A stretch of 29,417 nt of DNA, taken from contig DGOK01000092.1 of the NCBI GenBank assembly GCA_002389385.1, forward strand, positions 1 through 29,417, given 5' to 3'. Numbering within the stretch: the stretch's first letter is position 1; every line of letters starts with the position of its first letter. Shown piece after piece: positions 15,433 through 23,900 of this stretch. Below the pieces are notes generated by a model that was not told the DNA's origin, ran no database searches, and saw nothing but the letters and a program-made list of their open reading frames with translations. The DNA is from Rhodospirillaceae bacterium UBA4468. Lineage in GTDB: Bacteria > Pseudomonadota > Alphaproteobacteria > Rhodospirillales > Casp-alpha2. The position numbers and the translations under genes were made by a program.

Positions 15433-15753
15433 ATGGCGTCAGAAGAAGGTACCAATACCGATCCCGAGGAAAAGCCAACGCGAAAGCGGTTTGAGCTTGA
15501 GCCGTCATCCCTCGACGAAATGACCCACGCTGAAGCACGTATGTTGTATGCAGAATCGACAGAAACATTGCGGTTCATAAAAGGACATCAATGGAAAACT
15601 GTTGGCGCGACACTTATGACCTATCTAGGACTGATTTTTATCGCTGGCTTTGTCGACGGCGCCCATGCACTCGCTAATAAATTCATGGTGATTTCCGTTT
15701 TCTTGGGGGCCGTCGTTGTTCATCTGGCATTGAATGCGATTACAACCGGCTAA
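15433..15753 (+). CDS. Small two-helix membrane protein, unknown function
   Basis: A 106-aa protein. The first 60 residues are hydrophilic and acidic (MASEEGTNTDPEEKPTRKRF), with a conserved-looking amphipathic part (DEMTHAEARMLYAESTETLR). Two membrane helices follow: TVGATLMTYLGLIFIAGFV and FMVISVFLGAVVVHLALNAI, giving both termini on the same side. AAAGGA sits 8 nt before the ATG, which supports this start. I do not recognise a named family. It is monocistronic by its surroundings. Confidence 0.75.
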   Translation: MASEEGTNTDPEEKPTRKRFELEPSSLDEMTHAEARMLYAESTETLRFIKGHQWKTVGATLMTYLGLIFIAGFVDGAHALANKFMVISVFLGAVVVHLALNAITTG

Positions 15754-15907
15754 TCCCACGCTCTAAGCTATTTTGTCCATAACGGCGCACAAGCAGGTCT
15801 TGTTGGATTGTTGCCAATGACAAGCGCCCCCACCACAATGACAAATCTTCGAGTTCAAAATCTCTCCATGCAGGAAGAATATTCTCACCGCTTTTCACAC
15901 GCCAAAG
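15740..15907 (-). pseudogene. Relic of a second PAS_5-like gene
   Basis: Between a TAG at 15910-15908 and a TAA at 15742-15740 the minus strand reads LWRVKSGENILPAWRDFELE, DLSLWWGRLSLATIQQDLLV, RRYGQNSLERGIS. The sequence K.G..lPaw.Df...dL..w.g.l.L....... R..G matches the N-terminal half of small PAS_5 proteins (compare the gene at 11.6-12.0 kb). It has no start codon, so it looks like a leftover. Chance resemblance is possible given its 55 codons. Confidence 0.4.
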
Positions 15908-15943
15908 CTACCCTTGAAGCGATACCTAGGTTAAAAAGTAATT

Positions 15944-17182
15944 ATGCTCGAGCCATCCGACACACCCCAACCTGATGTCCCTCTCTTAAAGAACAGAGAT
16001 TTTCTGCTGTTCGTCATATGTAGGTCTTTCAATGTTGTTAGTGTTCACGCATTAACCGTGGCGGTTGGCTGGCACGTCTATCAGATCAGCAGTGATCCAT
16101 TTGACCTAGGGTTGATTGGATTAGCCCAATTCGCACCGGCATTTATCTTATTCTTATTGGCTGGCATTGTCGCAGACAGATACCAGCGTAAACGCATCAT
16201 GGTGTTCTGTAATTTTTTGCATATCATCGCAGTGTCACTGATCGCTGCATTGTTTTGGTATGACAACGTTTCCGTTGGTGCCATTCTGGCTGTTCTCGTT
16301 TTACATGGTGCAGCACGTTCCTTCTTTCACACTGCAAGTCAGGCAATATTGCCCAACTTGATGAGCACGGCACAATTTCCCCGCGCCGTCGCATTATCGT
16401 CGTCAGCGAATAAGGCGGCCCAGCTATTTGGGCCTGCGTTCGGTGGGCTATTGATTGCATGGCTAGATGACGGTGTTTATTTTGTCATTATTATCGCCTT
16501 CATAATCGCAGGCACAGCAGCTGCATTGATCAGTCGCAGGCTCAAGATCAGCGCGCCTGAACCTTTCGGCCTCGAGACCGTTGTCGGCGGCTTCCGTTAT
16601 GTTTGGCATAACAAGGTCGTGCTGGGGGCTGTTTCAATTGACCTGATGGCCGTTTTGTTTGGTGGCGTGATGGGATTACTGCCCGTTTTCGCCAGCGATA
16701 TTCTTCATGTTGGACCTGACGGGCTTGGCCTTATGCGCGCCACACCTGGTGCTGGCGCACTGATCGTCGGATTAATACTGACACAAATCCCATCGCCCCG
16801 GCATATGGGGGCAGCATTGTTCATATCCGTAGGTATCTTTGGCGTATCTATTATTGTCTTCAGTCTATCGACGTCATTTTGGTTATCGATCGCCGCTCTT
16901 GCTGTTTATGGCGCTGGCGACATGATTAGTGTTTATGTTCGCCAAACACTGGTCCAGATCGCAACACCAGACAATATGCGTGGCAGGGTCAGTGCTATAA
17001 ATTCAGTATCAATTAATGCGTCGAATGAATTGGGCGATTTCCGTGCGGGCATTATGGCGGGGGGCATCGGTACTGTCGGCGCTGTTCTCTTTGGTGGCAT
17101 CGCAACCGTTGGAATCACGGTCCTGTGGTGGAAACTGTTTCCGGCAATCGCTAAGGTCGACCGACTTGATCAACCGTTGTAA
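15944..17182 (+). CDS. MFS transporter, EntS-like (MFS_3) exporter
   Basis: A complete 412-aa major facilitator with about 12 membrane helices. It begins with a short polar leader and NRDFLLFVICRSFNVVSVHA; the family loop between helices 2 and 3 reads GIVADRYQRKRIMVF, and the C-terminal half has LLPVFASDILHVGPDGLGLM, RATPGAGALIVGLI and DMISVYVRQTLVQIATPDNM, RGRVSAINSVSINASNELG. These blocks are typical of EntS-related drug or siderophore exporters. The substrate is unknown; no siderophore genes are in the window. Ribosome site is weak. It is followed after 11 bp by a DUF4112 gene and may be co-transcribed with it. Confidence 0.85.
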   Translation: MLEPSDTPQPDVPLLKNRDFLLFVICRSFNVVSVHALTVAVGWHVYQISSDPFDLGLIGLAQFAPAFILFLLAGIVADRYQRKRIMVFCNFLHIIAVSLIAALFWYDNVSVGAILAVLVLHGAARSFFHTASQAILPNLMSTAQFPRAVALSSSANKAAQLFGPAFGGLLIAWLDDGVYFVIIIAFIIAGTAAALISRRLKISAPEPFGLETVVGGFRYVWHNKVVLGAVSIDLMAVLFGGVMGLLPVFASDILHVGPDGLGLMRATPGAGALIVGLILTQIPSPRHMGAALFISVGIFGVSIIVFSLSTSFWLSIAALAVYGAGDMISVYVRQTLVQIATPDNMRGRVSAINSVSINASNELGDFRAGIMAGGIGTVGAVLFGGIATVGITVLWWKLFPAIAKVDRLDQPL

Positions 17183-17193
17183 TATTTTCTGAC

Positions 17194-17553
17194 ATGGATG
17201 ATTCAACACAACAACGTGAGCTCCAACGCATAGAAAAGCTCGCCAATACATTGGACACAGCCGTCGGGATTCCGGGCACACGGTTTTCAGTAGGCCTTGA
17301 TGGCTTAATTGGGCTCGTGCCTGTCGTCGGCGATACAGCCATGCTCGCAAGTGGCTTATGGATTGTTCATCGCGCCCAAAAGATGGGCATACGTAAAACC
17401 GTCCTTACCAAAATGCTTTTTAACCTGGGTATCGATGCAACGGTAGGGGCCATCCCTGTTGTCGGCGACCTGTTTGATTTCTTCTGGAAGGCGAACCAAC
17501 GTAATATTGCTCTCGTAAAAAAAGAAATCGACAAACACCCTTTGTCTAAATGA
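17194..17553 (+). CDS. DUF4112 domain protein
   Basis: A complete 119-aa protein with the internal duplication of DUF4112: GLDGLIGLVPVVGDTAMLAS and GIDATVGAIPVVGDLFDFFW, both carrying a G..P.VGD turn between hydrophobic helices. It starts with RELQRIEKLANTLDTAVGIP, also typical. It is likely membrane-associated; function is unknown. The ATG is 11 bp after the MFS stop, with no clear own ribosome site, suggesting translational dependence on the upstream gene. Confidence 0.88.
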   Translation: MDDSTQQRELQRIEKLANTLDTAVGIPGTRFSVGLDGLIGLVPVVGDTAMLASGLWIVHRAQKMGIRKTVLTKMLFNLGIDATVGAIPVVGDLFDFFWKANQRNIALVKKEIDKHPLSK

Positions 17554-17605
17554 CAAAGTAAAGAGATGGAACAAAATCACACTAAAATGCAGCGATAAAT
17601 TCAGG

Positions 17606-17815
17606 TTATTCTATAACTACCAAATTCTGTGCGGCCATCTTTCCTTCACGTCCCTCGATAAGCTCATAGCTTACTTTTTGGCCCTCTGTTAAAGCAGCAA
17701 GGCCTGATTGTTGGACGGCGCTAATATGAACAAAGGCGTCTTTCGAGCTATCTTCAGGCTCAATAAATCCATACCCCTTCGTTTGGTTGAACCATTTAAC
17801 GGTTCCATTTGCCAT
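17606..17815 (-). CDS. Cold-shock domain protein (CspA family)
   Basis: A 69-aa nucleic-acid-binding OB-fold protein: MANGTVKWFNQTKGYGFIEP with RNP1 (KGYGFI, 13-18), then DAFVHISAV with RNP2 (26-31), and EGQKVSYELIEGREGKMAAQ. The ATG at 17815 is preceded by AAGGGAG with a 7-nt spacing; the longer open frame upstream (to 17956) is untranslated leader. Family members melt RNA structure and aid translation, often during cold or stationary phase. The leader of roughly 140 nt, if the proposed promoter is right, matches the long 5' UTRs of many csp genes. Confidence 0.93.
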   Translation of the reverse strand: MANGTVKWFNQTKGYGFIEPEDSSKDAFVHISAVQQSGLAALTEGQKVSYELIEGREGKMAAQNLVVIE

Positions 17816-17959
17816 GACAAAACTCCCTTCGCGACAGCGTTCTTTGCGGAACTGCAACCCCTGCAGATCTCCTGCATGGCATCCACTCTGTCGAAAAGTA
17901 CCTGGGTTTGCCGCAGAATACGGTAGTCTAAACAACTCTCGACTGTGCACGCCCAAAAA

Positions 17960-17988
17960 GCTTAGCCGATTTTTTTCGTGAATCTCAA
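17960..17988 (-). promoter_or_regulatory. Candidate promoter of the csp gene
   Basis: On the minus strand TTGAGA (17988-17983), a 17-bp spacer and CTAAGC (17965-17960) resemble a sigma-70 promoter about 145 bp before the csp start. The -35 is good, the -10 is poor, which is common in alphaproteobacteria. Confidence 0.35.
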
Positions 17989-18029
17989 TTGAAATATTGT
18001 TGCAGATTATGTGTGGCGGTTACTGTCGC

Positions 18030-18653
18030 TTAAGATGGGTTGAGTTCGCTGGTCTTTTTTCTAAGCTCTTCAATCAAACCAGCAACGCTGCCTTTATTCT
18101 TAATAATCGATGCAAATTCCCGCTGTAAAGTGATGCTCATTGACGCACCCTCAATCACCACGTCGAGAACCTTATATATGTCACCCTTGCGGCCTACACG
18201 CCACAATACGCTGATTGCCTTACCATCGACGCCATCAGGCCGAACGATCTCAGTATAAACTGTTGCGCGATTTTCATCGACAGTTGTGGTCTTTACGATT
18301 TTAAGCTTCTCACCAGAGTATGACTCAAAGCGATCAACGTACATCGTGACCATAAGGTCTTCAAATAGCTCTAAGAATTCACGTTGCTCATCTTCGTTTG
18401 CACGGCGCCAGTTCCGGCCTAGTGTCCAACGACCAATCTGCATCACTGCAAATTTCTCTTCAAATAATTTTCTAAAAGCCGCAACGCGAACAGGACGTTC
18501 TTTTGTTTTATCTGTCAGCGATTGCACTGCTTCGTGCTCGAGTGCCCGAATGAATTCACTAGAACCTTCTTCAAGGCTCTCTGCCATGACGGCTGTTGAC
18601 GATGCCGCAAAGAAAAACAATGCGATAAATAATATGTATAGTCGTTTCATCAT
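18030..18653 (-). CDS. MlaC/Ttg2D-family periplasmic phospholipid-binding protein
   Basis: A 207-aa secreted protein from the ATG pair at 18653/18650. The signal peptide MMKRLYILFIALFFFAASST ends at AVMA/E. The mature domain fits MlaC: RVAAFRKLFEEKFAVMQIGR, WTLGRNWRRANEDEQREFLE, FEDLMVTMYVDRFESYSGE, VLWRVGRKGDIYKVLDVVIE and SMSITLQREFASIIKNKG. MlaC ferries phospholipids between outer-membrane MlaA and inner-membrane MlaFEDB. No other mla gene is in the window, so it acts alone here or with genes elsewhere. GAGA stands 6 nt before the first ATG. The frame extends upstream to 18776 but the signal peptide fixes the start. Confidence 0.87.
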   Translation of the reverse strand: MMKRLYILFIALFFFAASSTAVMAESLEEGSSEFIRALEHEAVQSLTDKTKERPVRVAAFRKLFEEKFAVMQIGRWTLGRNWRRANEDEQREFLELFEDLMVTMYVDRFESYSGEKLKIVKTTTVDENRATVYTEIVRPDGVDGKAISVLWRVGRKGDIYKVLDVVIEGASMSITLQREFASIIKNKGSVAGLIEELRKKTSELNPS

Positions 18654-18986
18654 TCTTATTCTCAAGCTTCCCAGAAACTTCTTTTCCGGTCGATAAATTA
18701 TTTCACCGCAATAACCAATGCGCCCAGATGATACGTTCAGAGCAACGATAATACCATGTAAAAATACCATCATCACATTCTTCAGAATCGTATAATCAAA
18801 AGCTTACAAGTCACTAAACACTTTATCTAGTGTATCTGTCATCTCAGCAACAAGCTCACGTGGAATTGATTCTTCCATGATGAATAGCCGAAGAATCAAA
18901 AAAATATGATCGGTACATGAGTATTTTCTTGACATAAAGATATCTTTATATCTTTTGTTTCATCTCAAACATGAAAGTATATTGTA
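18654..18986. promoter_or_regulatory. 333-bp divergent intergenic region, mlaC / ArsR-methyltransferase
   Basis: The right end holds the regulatory palindrome listed separately. The centre (about 18790-18880) can encode a 24-residue minus-strand peptide (MEESIPRELVAEMTDTLDKV...) ending near 18806, but with no ribosome site; I do not call it a gene. No riboswitch-like structure was recognised ahead of the methionine genes. Confidence 0.4.
18929..18949 (+). promoter_or_regulatory. TTGACA element and perfect 16-bp palindrome before the ArsR gene
   Basis: TTGACA (18929-18934) runs into ATAAAGATATCTTTAT (18934-18949), a perfect palindrome, followed by a further half-site ATATCTTT (18948-18955). 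A dyad within a promoter spacer is the expected place for an ArsR autorepressor; bound protein would block RNA polymerase for the whole regulator-metF-metH run. The -10 element is unclear. Binding is inference. Confidence 0.6.
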
Positions 18987-19934
18987 ATGAACCGCACGAT
19001 CCTGCTCCTCAAGGCCTTAGCCGAGCCCACACGGCTCCGCATTATAGCTCTTTGCATAAGCGGCGGTGATCTTGCGGTAAGTGAATTCGTACGGATACTT
19101 GGGCAAAGTCAGCCACGCGTATCCCGACACCTGAAGCTATTAACGGATGCAGGTGCACTGATCCGCATTCCAGAAGGAAGTTGGGTATTCTATCGGATTA
19201 GCGCCGAAGGTGCTGTGAGCAGTATTGTCGACGCCCTTATCGCAGACATCCCAGAAGATGACATTACCCTGTCCCGAGATCACGAACGCCTCATAATAGT
19301 TAAGAAAGAACGCGCTGAAGCTGCAGATACGTATTTTGGTGAAAACGCTGCGATCTGGAATGAAATCCGTGCCATGCACATCGATCAGCGTGACGTTAAC
19401 GCAGCTCTTGAACACCTAATGCAAGACAAACCAAGTCGCACATTTTTAGATATTGGTACCGGCACCGGTGAGATGCTGCTGCATTTCGCAAAGCACATCG
19501 AGCAAGGTGAAGGCATTGATGCGTCCCGTGAAATGTTGGCCGTTGCGCGCGCCTCACTCGAAGCAGCAGACGCACATCACTGCCATGTACGTCAGGGTGA
19601 CTTGTACTCACTGCCTTTCGATGCAGACACATTTGATATCATTCTCATTCATCAGGTCCTGCACTATGTCGATGACATAAAGGGTGCCGTCATTGAGGCC
19701 GCTCGCGTATTACGTCCTGGCGGCATACTCCTGATCGCTGATTTTGCACCGCATGCAGCTGAAGAACTCCGAACTGCACACCAGCATCGTCGATTAGGGT
19801 TTGCGGATCAGGATATTGAAATTGAGCTTCGTGCTGCATCTTTGGACCTTGATCAAATTACACACCTCGCCGGCGACCCATTGACCGTCTCTATATGGGC
19901 GGCATCGAAATCTGACGCTGCTAAAAGGACCTGA
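18987..19934 (+). CDS. ArsR-family regulator fused to a SAM-dependent methyltransferase domain
   Basis: A 315-aa two-domain protein. Residues 1-90 form an ArsR winged helix (LLKALAEPTRLRIIALCISG, QSQPRVSRHLKLLTDAGALI, GSWVFYRIS) lacking the CVC metal site of metal sensors. Residues about 110-310 are a class I methyltransferase with motif I TFLDIGTGTGEML (152-164), then EGIDASREML, DTFDIILIHQVLHYVDD and RVLRPGGILLIADF. Fusions of this type sit next to methionine-cycle genes in many alphaproteobacteria, and sensing SAM or SAH through the second domain is a reasonable inference. The gene ends 4 bp before metF. A 16-bp palindrome upstream suggests autoregulation. Confidence 0.87.
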   Translation: MNRTILLLKALAEPTRLRIIALCISGGDLAVSEFVRILGQSQPRVSRHLKLLTDAGALIRIPEGSWVFYRISAEGAVSSIVDALIADIPEDDITLSRDHERLIIVKKERAEAADTYFGENAAIWNEIRAMHIDQRDVNAALEHLMQDKPSRTFLDIGTGTGEMLLHFAKHIEQGEGIDASREMLAVARASLEAADAHHCHVRQGDLYSLPFDADTFDIILIHQVLHYVDDIKGAVIEAARVLRPGGILLIADFAPHAAEELRTAHQHRRLGFADQDIEIELRAASLDLDQITHLAGDPLTVSIWAASKSDAAKRT

Positions 19935-19938
19935 CACT

Positions 19939-20901
19939 ATGATCCATCGCGTATCACCGACAGAAAAAGACCCACGGATCATGAACGTCTCTCGTGGCGG
20001 ACGCCCGCCATCGCCAGCGATGATGATCGCGGCCCCATTGCCTGACGATGTCTCTGTATCGTTCGAATTTTTTCCTCCAAAAAGCGATGCTGCAGCTGAA
20101 ACGCTTTGGAATGCCATAAAGCGCCTTGAGCCTTTGAACCCAGCATATGTTTCTGTGACATACGGTGCGGGTGGCACAACCCGAGAACGTACACACAATA
20201 CAGTGACCCGCATTGCCAATGAAACGGCCATGCCGCCAGCCGCCCATTTAACATGCGTCGGTGCAACCCGAGAAGAAGTTGATGCTGTTGCACAAAGTTA
20301 CTGGGACGCCGGTGTCCGTCATATCGTCGCATTACGAGGTGATCCCCCTGCGGACGCCAGCCAGTACGTGCCTCATCCAGGGGGTTATGACTATGCATCT
20401 GACTTGGTAACAGGCCTTAAGAATATTGGTAATTTTGAAATATCGGTTGCCGCTTACCCTGAAAGCCATCCAGAAGCTCAAAGCGCAGAGGCGGACTTAG
20501 ACAATCTGAAGAAAAAAATTGATGCGGGCGCCACCCGCGCCATCACTCAATTCTTTTTTGATCCAGAGGTATTCCTCAGGTTCCTCGATCGCGCACGCGC
20601 TGCCGGGATCACCATTCCCATTGTTCCAGGTATTCTGCCCGTTACTAATTTCACACAAACAGCAAAGTTTGCAAAAATGTGTGGCACGAATGTACCGGAC
20701 TGGATGCATGCTTTGTTTGAAGGACTGGATGAAGATCCTGAATCGCGAAAGCTTGTCGCCGCCAGTGTTGCTGCCGAACAGTGTCGTGTTCTCCATGCGA
20801 ATGGAATTAATGCCTTTCATTTCTATACGATGAACAAGGCCGATCTTTGCTATGCAATTTGTCATGTCATGGGCGTTCGCGCGCCCGCAGCCTTCCAATA
20901 A
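19939..20901 (+). CDS. metF: Methylenetetrahydrofolate reductase
   Basis: A 320-aa FAD-dependent enzyme that reduces 5,10-methylene-THF to 5-methyl-THF, the methyl donor for MetH. Family blocks are VSFEFFPPKS (with the catalytic Glu), PAYVSVTYGAGGTTRERTHN, AHLTCVGATREEVD, HIVALRGDPP, ISVAAYPESHPEA, ITQFFFDPEVFLRF and PIVPGILPVTNF. AAGGAC precedes the ATG at 19939; alternative ATGs at 19981 and 20020 also fall before the barrel, and the roughly 35-residue leader is not conserved in the family. It lies between the ArsR-methyltransferase (4 bp) and metH (21 bp), clearly one operon. Confidence 0.95.
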   Translation: MIHRVSPTEKDPRIMNVSRGGRPPSPAMMIAAPLPDDVSVSFEFFPPKSDAAAETLWNAIKRLEPLNPAYVSVTYGAGGTTRERTHNTVTRIANETAMPPAAHLTCVGATREEVDAVAQSYWDAGVRHIVALRGDPPADASQYVPHPGGYDYASDLVTGLKNIGNFEISVAAYPESHPEAQSAEADLDNLKKKIDAGATRAITQFFFDPEVFLRFLDRARAAGITIPIVPGILPVTNFTQTAKFAKMCGTNVPDWMHALFEGLDEDPESRKLVAASVAAEQCRVLHANGINAFHFYTMNKADLCYAICHVMGVRAPAAFQ

Positions 20902-20922
20902 TAACAAGTAAAAGAGACGAAA

Positions 20923-23900
20923 ATGAGCTGCTCACATCACGATCACACATCACCATCCGAACGCCCAGCTGACGCCCCTAAAGGCGACGCAAAACCGGCA
21001 TCCATGGATAGCATGCCACCTTTGCCTGCAGGCGACCGTACCGTAGAAGTCACAAAGCTATTGGAAGACCGTATTCTGATTCTCGATGGTGCCATGGGAA
21101 CAATGATCCAGGCTCGCACATTAGAAGAAGAGGATTTCCGCGGCGCACCCTTCGCCGATTGGCCGAGCGACCTCAAAGGGAACAACGATCTTTTGACGCT
21201 GACACGCCCAGACGTTATTCGAGATATTCACGCAGGTTTCATTGAAGCTGGCGCAGATATTGTTGCTACCAATACTTTTAACTCGAACCGTGTATCGCAA
21301 GCTGATTACGGCATGGAAGACTTATCTTATGAGTTAAACTATCAGGCTGCGCGTCTCGCACGCGAAGCCGCCGACGCTGCCACCAAGAAAGACCCTTCCC
21401 GTCCACGCCTCGTTGCAGGTGCGTTGGGCCCGACCAGCCGCACGGCATCAATTTCGCCCGACGTTAACGACCCTGGATTCCGTAACGTCTATTTTGATGA
21501 ACTTGTCGAGATCTATACCGAAGCCACACAAGCCTTATGCGCAGGCGGTGCGGACATTATTCTGGTAGAAACTATTTTCGACACCTTGAATGCCAAAGCT
21601 GCGATCTACGCAATCATGAAGTATTTCGATGACGTCGGACGACGTTGGCCAGTGATGATTTCAGGCACTATCACGGACGCATCAGGCCGGACACTTTCTG
21701 GACAAACGCCGGAAGCCTTCTGGCATGCAGTCCGCCACGTGAAGCCACTCGCTGTTGGCTTTAACTGTGCTTTGGGTGTCGAAGATATGCGTCCTCACAT
21801 CAAGGCCATCTCAGATATCTCGGATACTTATGTCAGCGTTTATCCAAACGCAGGCCTGCCAAATGCCTTTGGTAACTATGATGACACGCCTGAACATATG
21901 GCTGAACATCTTGAAGAATTCGCCCGCTCTGGTCTTGTGAACGTTGTTGGCGGGTGCTGCGGCACAACGCCCGACCATATTGAGGCCATCGCCAAAGCTG
22001 TCACCAAGCATGCGCCCCGCACAAAGGCCGAACACGATTATACAACCTGTCTTTCTGGCCTTGAAGAATTGCGACTTGATGACGTAACTGGCTTCGTGAA
22101 TGTCGGCGAACGGACCAACGTTGCTGGATCAGCAAAATTCGCAGGCCTTATTCGTGAAGGCCAATATGCCGAAGCAGTCGACGTAGCCCACCAGCAAGTT
22201 CTTAATGGCGCACAGATTATCGACATCAACATGGACGATGCAATGCTTGATGGCGTCGAGGCGATGCGCACATTCGTGAACTTGATTGCGTCCGAACCTG
22301 ATATTGCGCGCGTCCCTGTTATGGTTGATAGCTCTAAATGGGAAATCGTCACTGAGGGCCTTAAATGTCTGCAAGGTCGCAGCATCGTAAACTCAATCAG
22401 CCTCAAAGAAGGCGAAGACGAGTTAATCGAACATGCACGTGAAGCACTGCGCTTTGGTGCTGCCGTTGTTGTGATGGCATTTGACGAACAAGGTCAGGCC
22501 GACAGCTATGAGCGGATGATCGAAATCTGCACACGCTGCTATAAAGTACTGACCGAGAAAGTCGGCTTTGCCCCTGAAGACATCGTATTCGATGCAAACA
22601 TTTTCCCAATTGCGACAGGCATCAAAGAGCACGATAACTTCTCAAAAGATTACATTCAAGCCGTCGCCGCTATTAAGGAACAGCTGCCCCACGCAAAAAC
22701 GTCGGGTGGCCTGTCTAACATGTCGTTCTCGTTTCGCGGCAACAATGGTGTCCGTGAAGCCATGCATTCTGTGTTTCTGTATCACGCGACACGCGCCGGC
22801 CTTGATATGGCGATTGTGAACGCGGGACAGCTTACGGTTTATGAAAATATTCCAACGGACCTGCGAAACCGGGTTGAAGATGTTATCCTTAACCGCCGTG
22901 AAGATGCTGCCGAGCGATTACTTGAAATTGCAGATCAGGCAAAGTCGGGCGCCAAGTCCCGGGTCGAAGACTTGTCGTGGCGTGAAGAATCTGTTGAGCG
23001 CCGTCTTGAGTACGCCCTTGTTCGTGGGATCACTGAATACATCGTTGAAGATACGGAAGAGGCACGTCAGGCGCTCGATAAGCCTCTCGATGTGATCGAA
23101 GGCCCATTGATGGACGGCATGAACGTTGTCGGTGATTTGTTTGGGTCCGGTAAAATGTTCCTGCCTCAAGTCGTGAAATCAGCCCGTGTGATGAAGCAAT
23201 CAGTGGCGTATCTGGAGCCTTATCTTGATGCTGAAAAAAAGCCAGGCTCTACCAAAGGTAAAATTATCATGGCCACCGTCAAAGGTGACGTGCATGACAT
23301 CGGCAAGAATATCGTCGGCGTGGTCCTGCAATGTAATGGATATGACGTCATCGATCTTGGCGTCATGGTGCCTTACACCAAGATCATTGAAGTCGCGAAT
23401 GAAGAGAAAGCCGACATCATTGGGCTTTCCGGGCTGATCACACCCAGCCTTGAAGAAATGTGCACTGTCGGTCGCGAAATGCAGCGAGCTGGCATGTCTA
23501 TCCCATTACTTATTGGCGGCGCGACGACGTCAAAAGCGCATACCGCTGTAAAGATTTCGCCAAACTATGAGAGTCCTGCCATCCATGTACTTGATGCATC
23601 GCGTGCCGTCGGTATTGCGAGCCATCTATTGTCGGACACACGCAAGGAAGCGCTGGTCGAGGATATTGCTCAAGAATACGAAGCCATCCGCGCCAAGCAT
23701 GATGGGAAATCAGGTGGGCGTAATATCATTTCGCTGGAAGATTCCCGTGCCAATCGCTTTGATATTGATTGGTCGACGACAACGCCTGCGACGCCATCCT
23801 TTACAGGGTTGAGGACATTTGATGCCTATGACCTTGGCGATATTGCCAAACGCATCGACTGGACACCATTCTTCCGGACCTGGGATCTTGCTGGAACTTA

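Noticed and set aside
15817..15975. 52-aa plus-strand frame before the MFS gene
   Set aside because: Overlaps the MFS start out of frame, has no ribosome site and no recognisable composition; the minus strand here shows PAS-like sequence instead.
17816..17956. Longer N-terminus (116 aa) for the cold-shock protein
   Set aside because: The family starts at MANGTVKWF, and AAGGGAG is properly placed before that ATG; the upstream frame is leader.
18800..18880. 24-residue minus-strand peptide MEESIPRELVAEMTDTLDKV...
   Set aside because: No ribosome site, too short to judge and no neighbour to couple to.
18929..18986. SAM or SAH riboswitch ahead of the methionine genes
   Set aside because: Only about 50 nt separate the promoter-like element from the start, with no recognisable riboswitch core.
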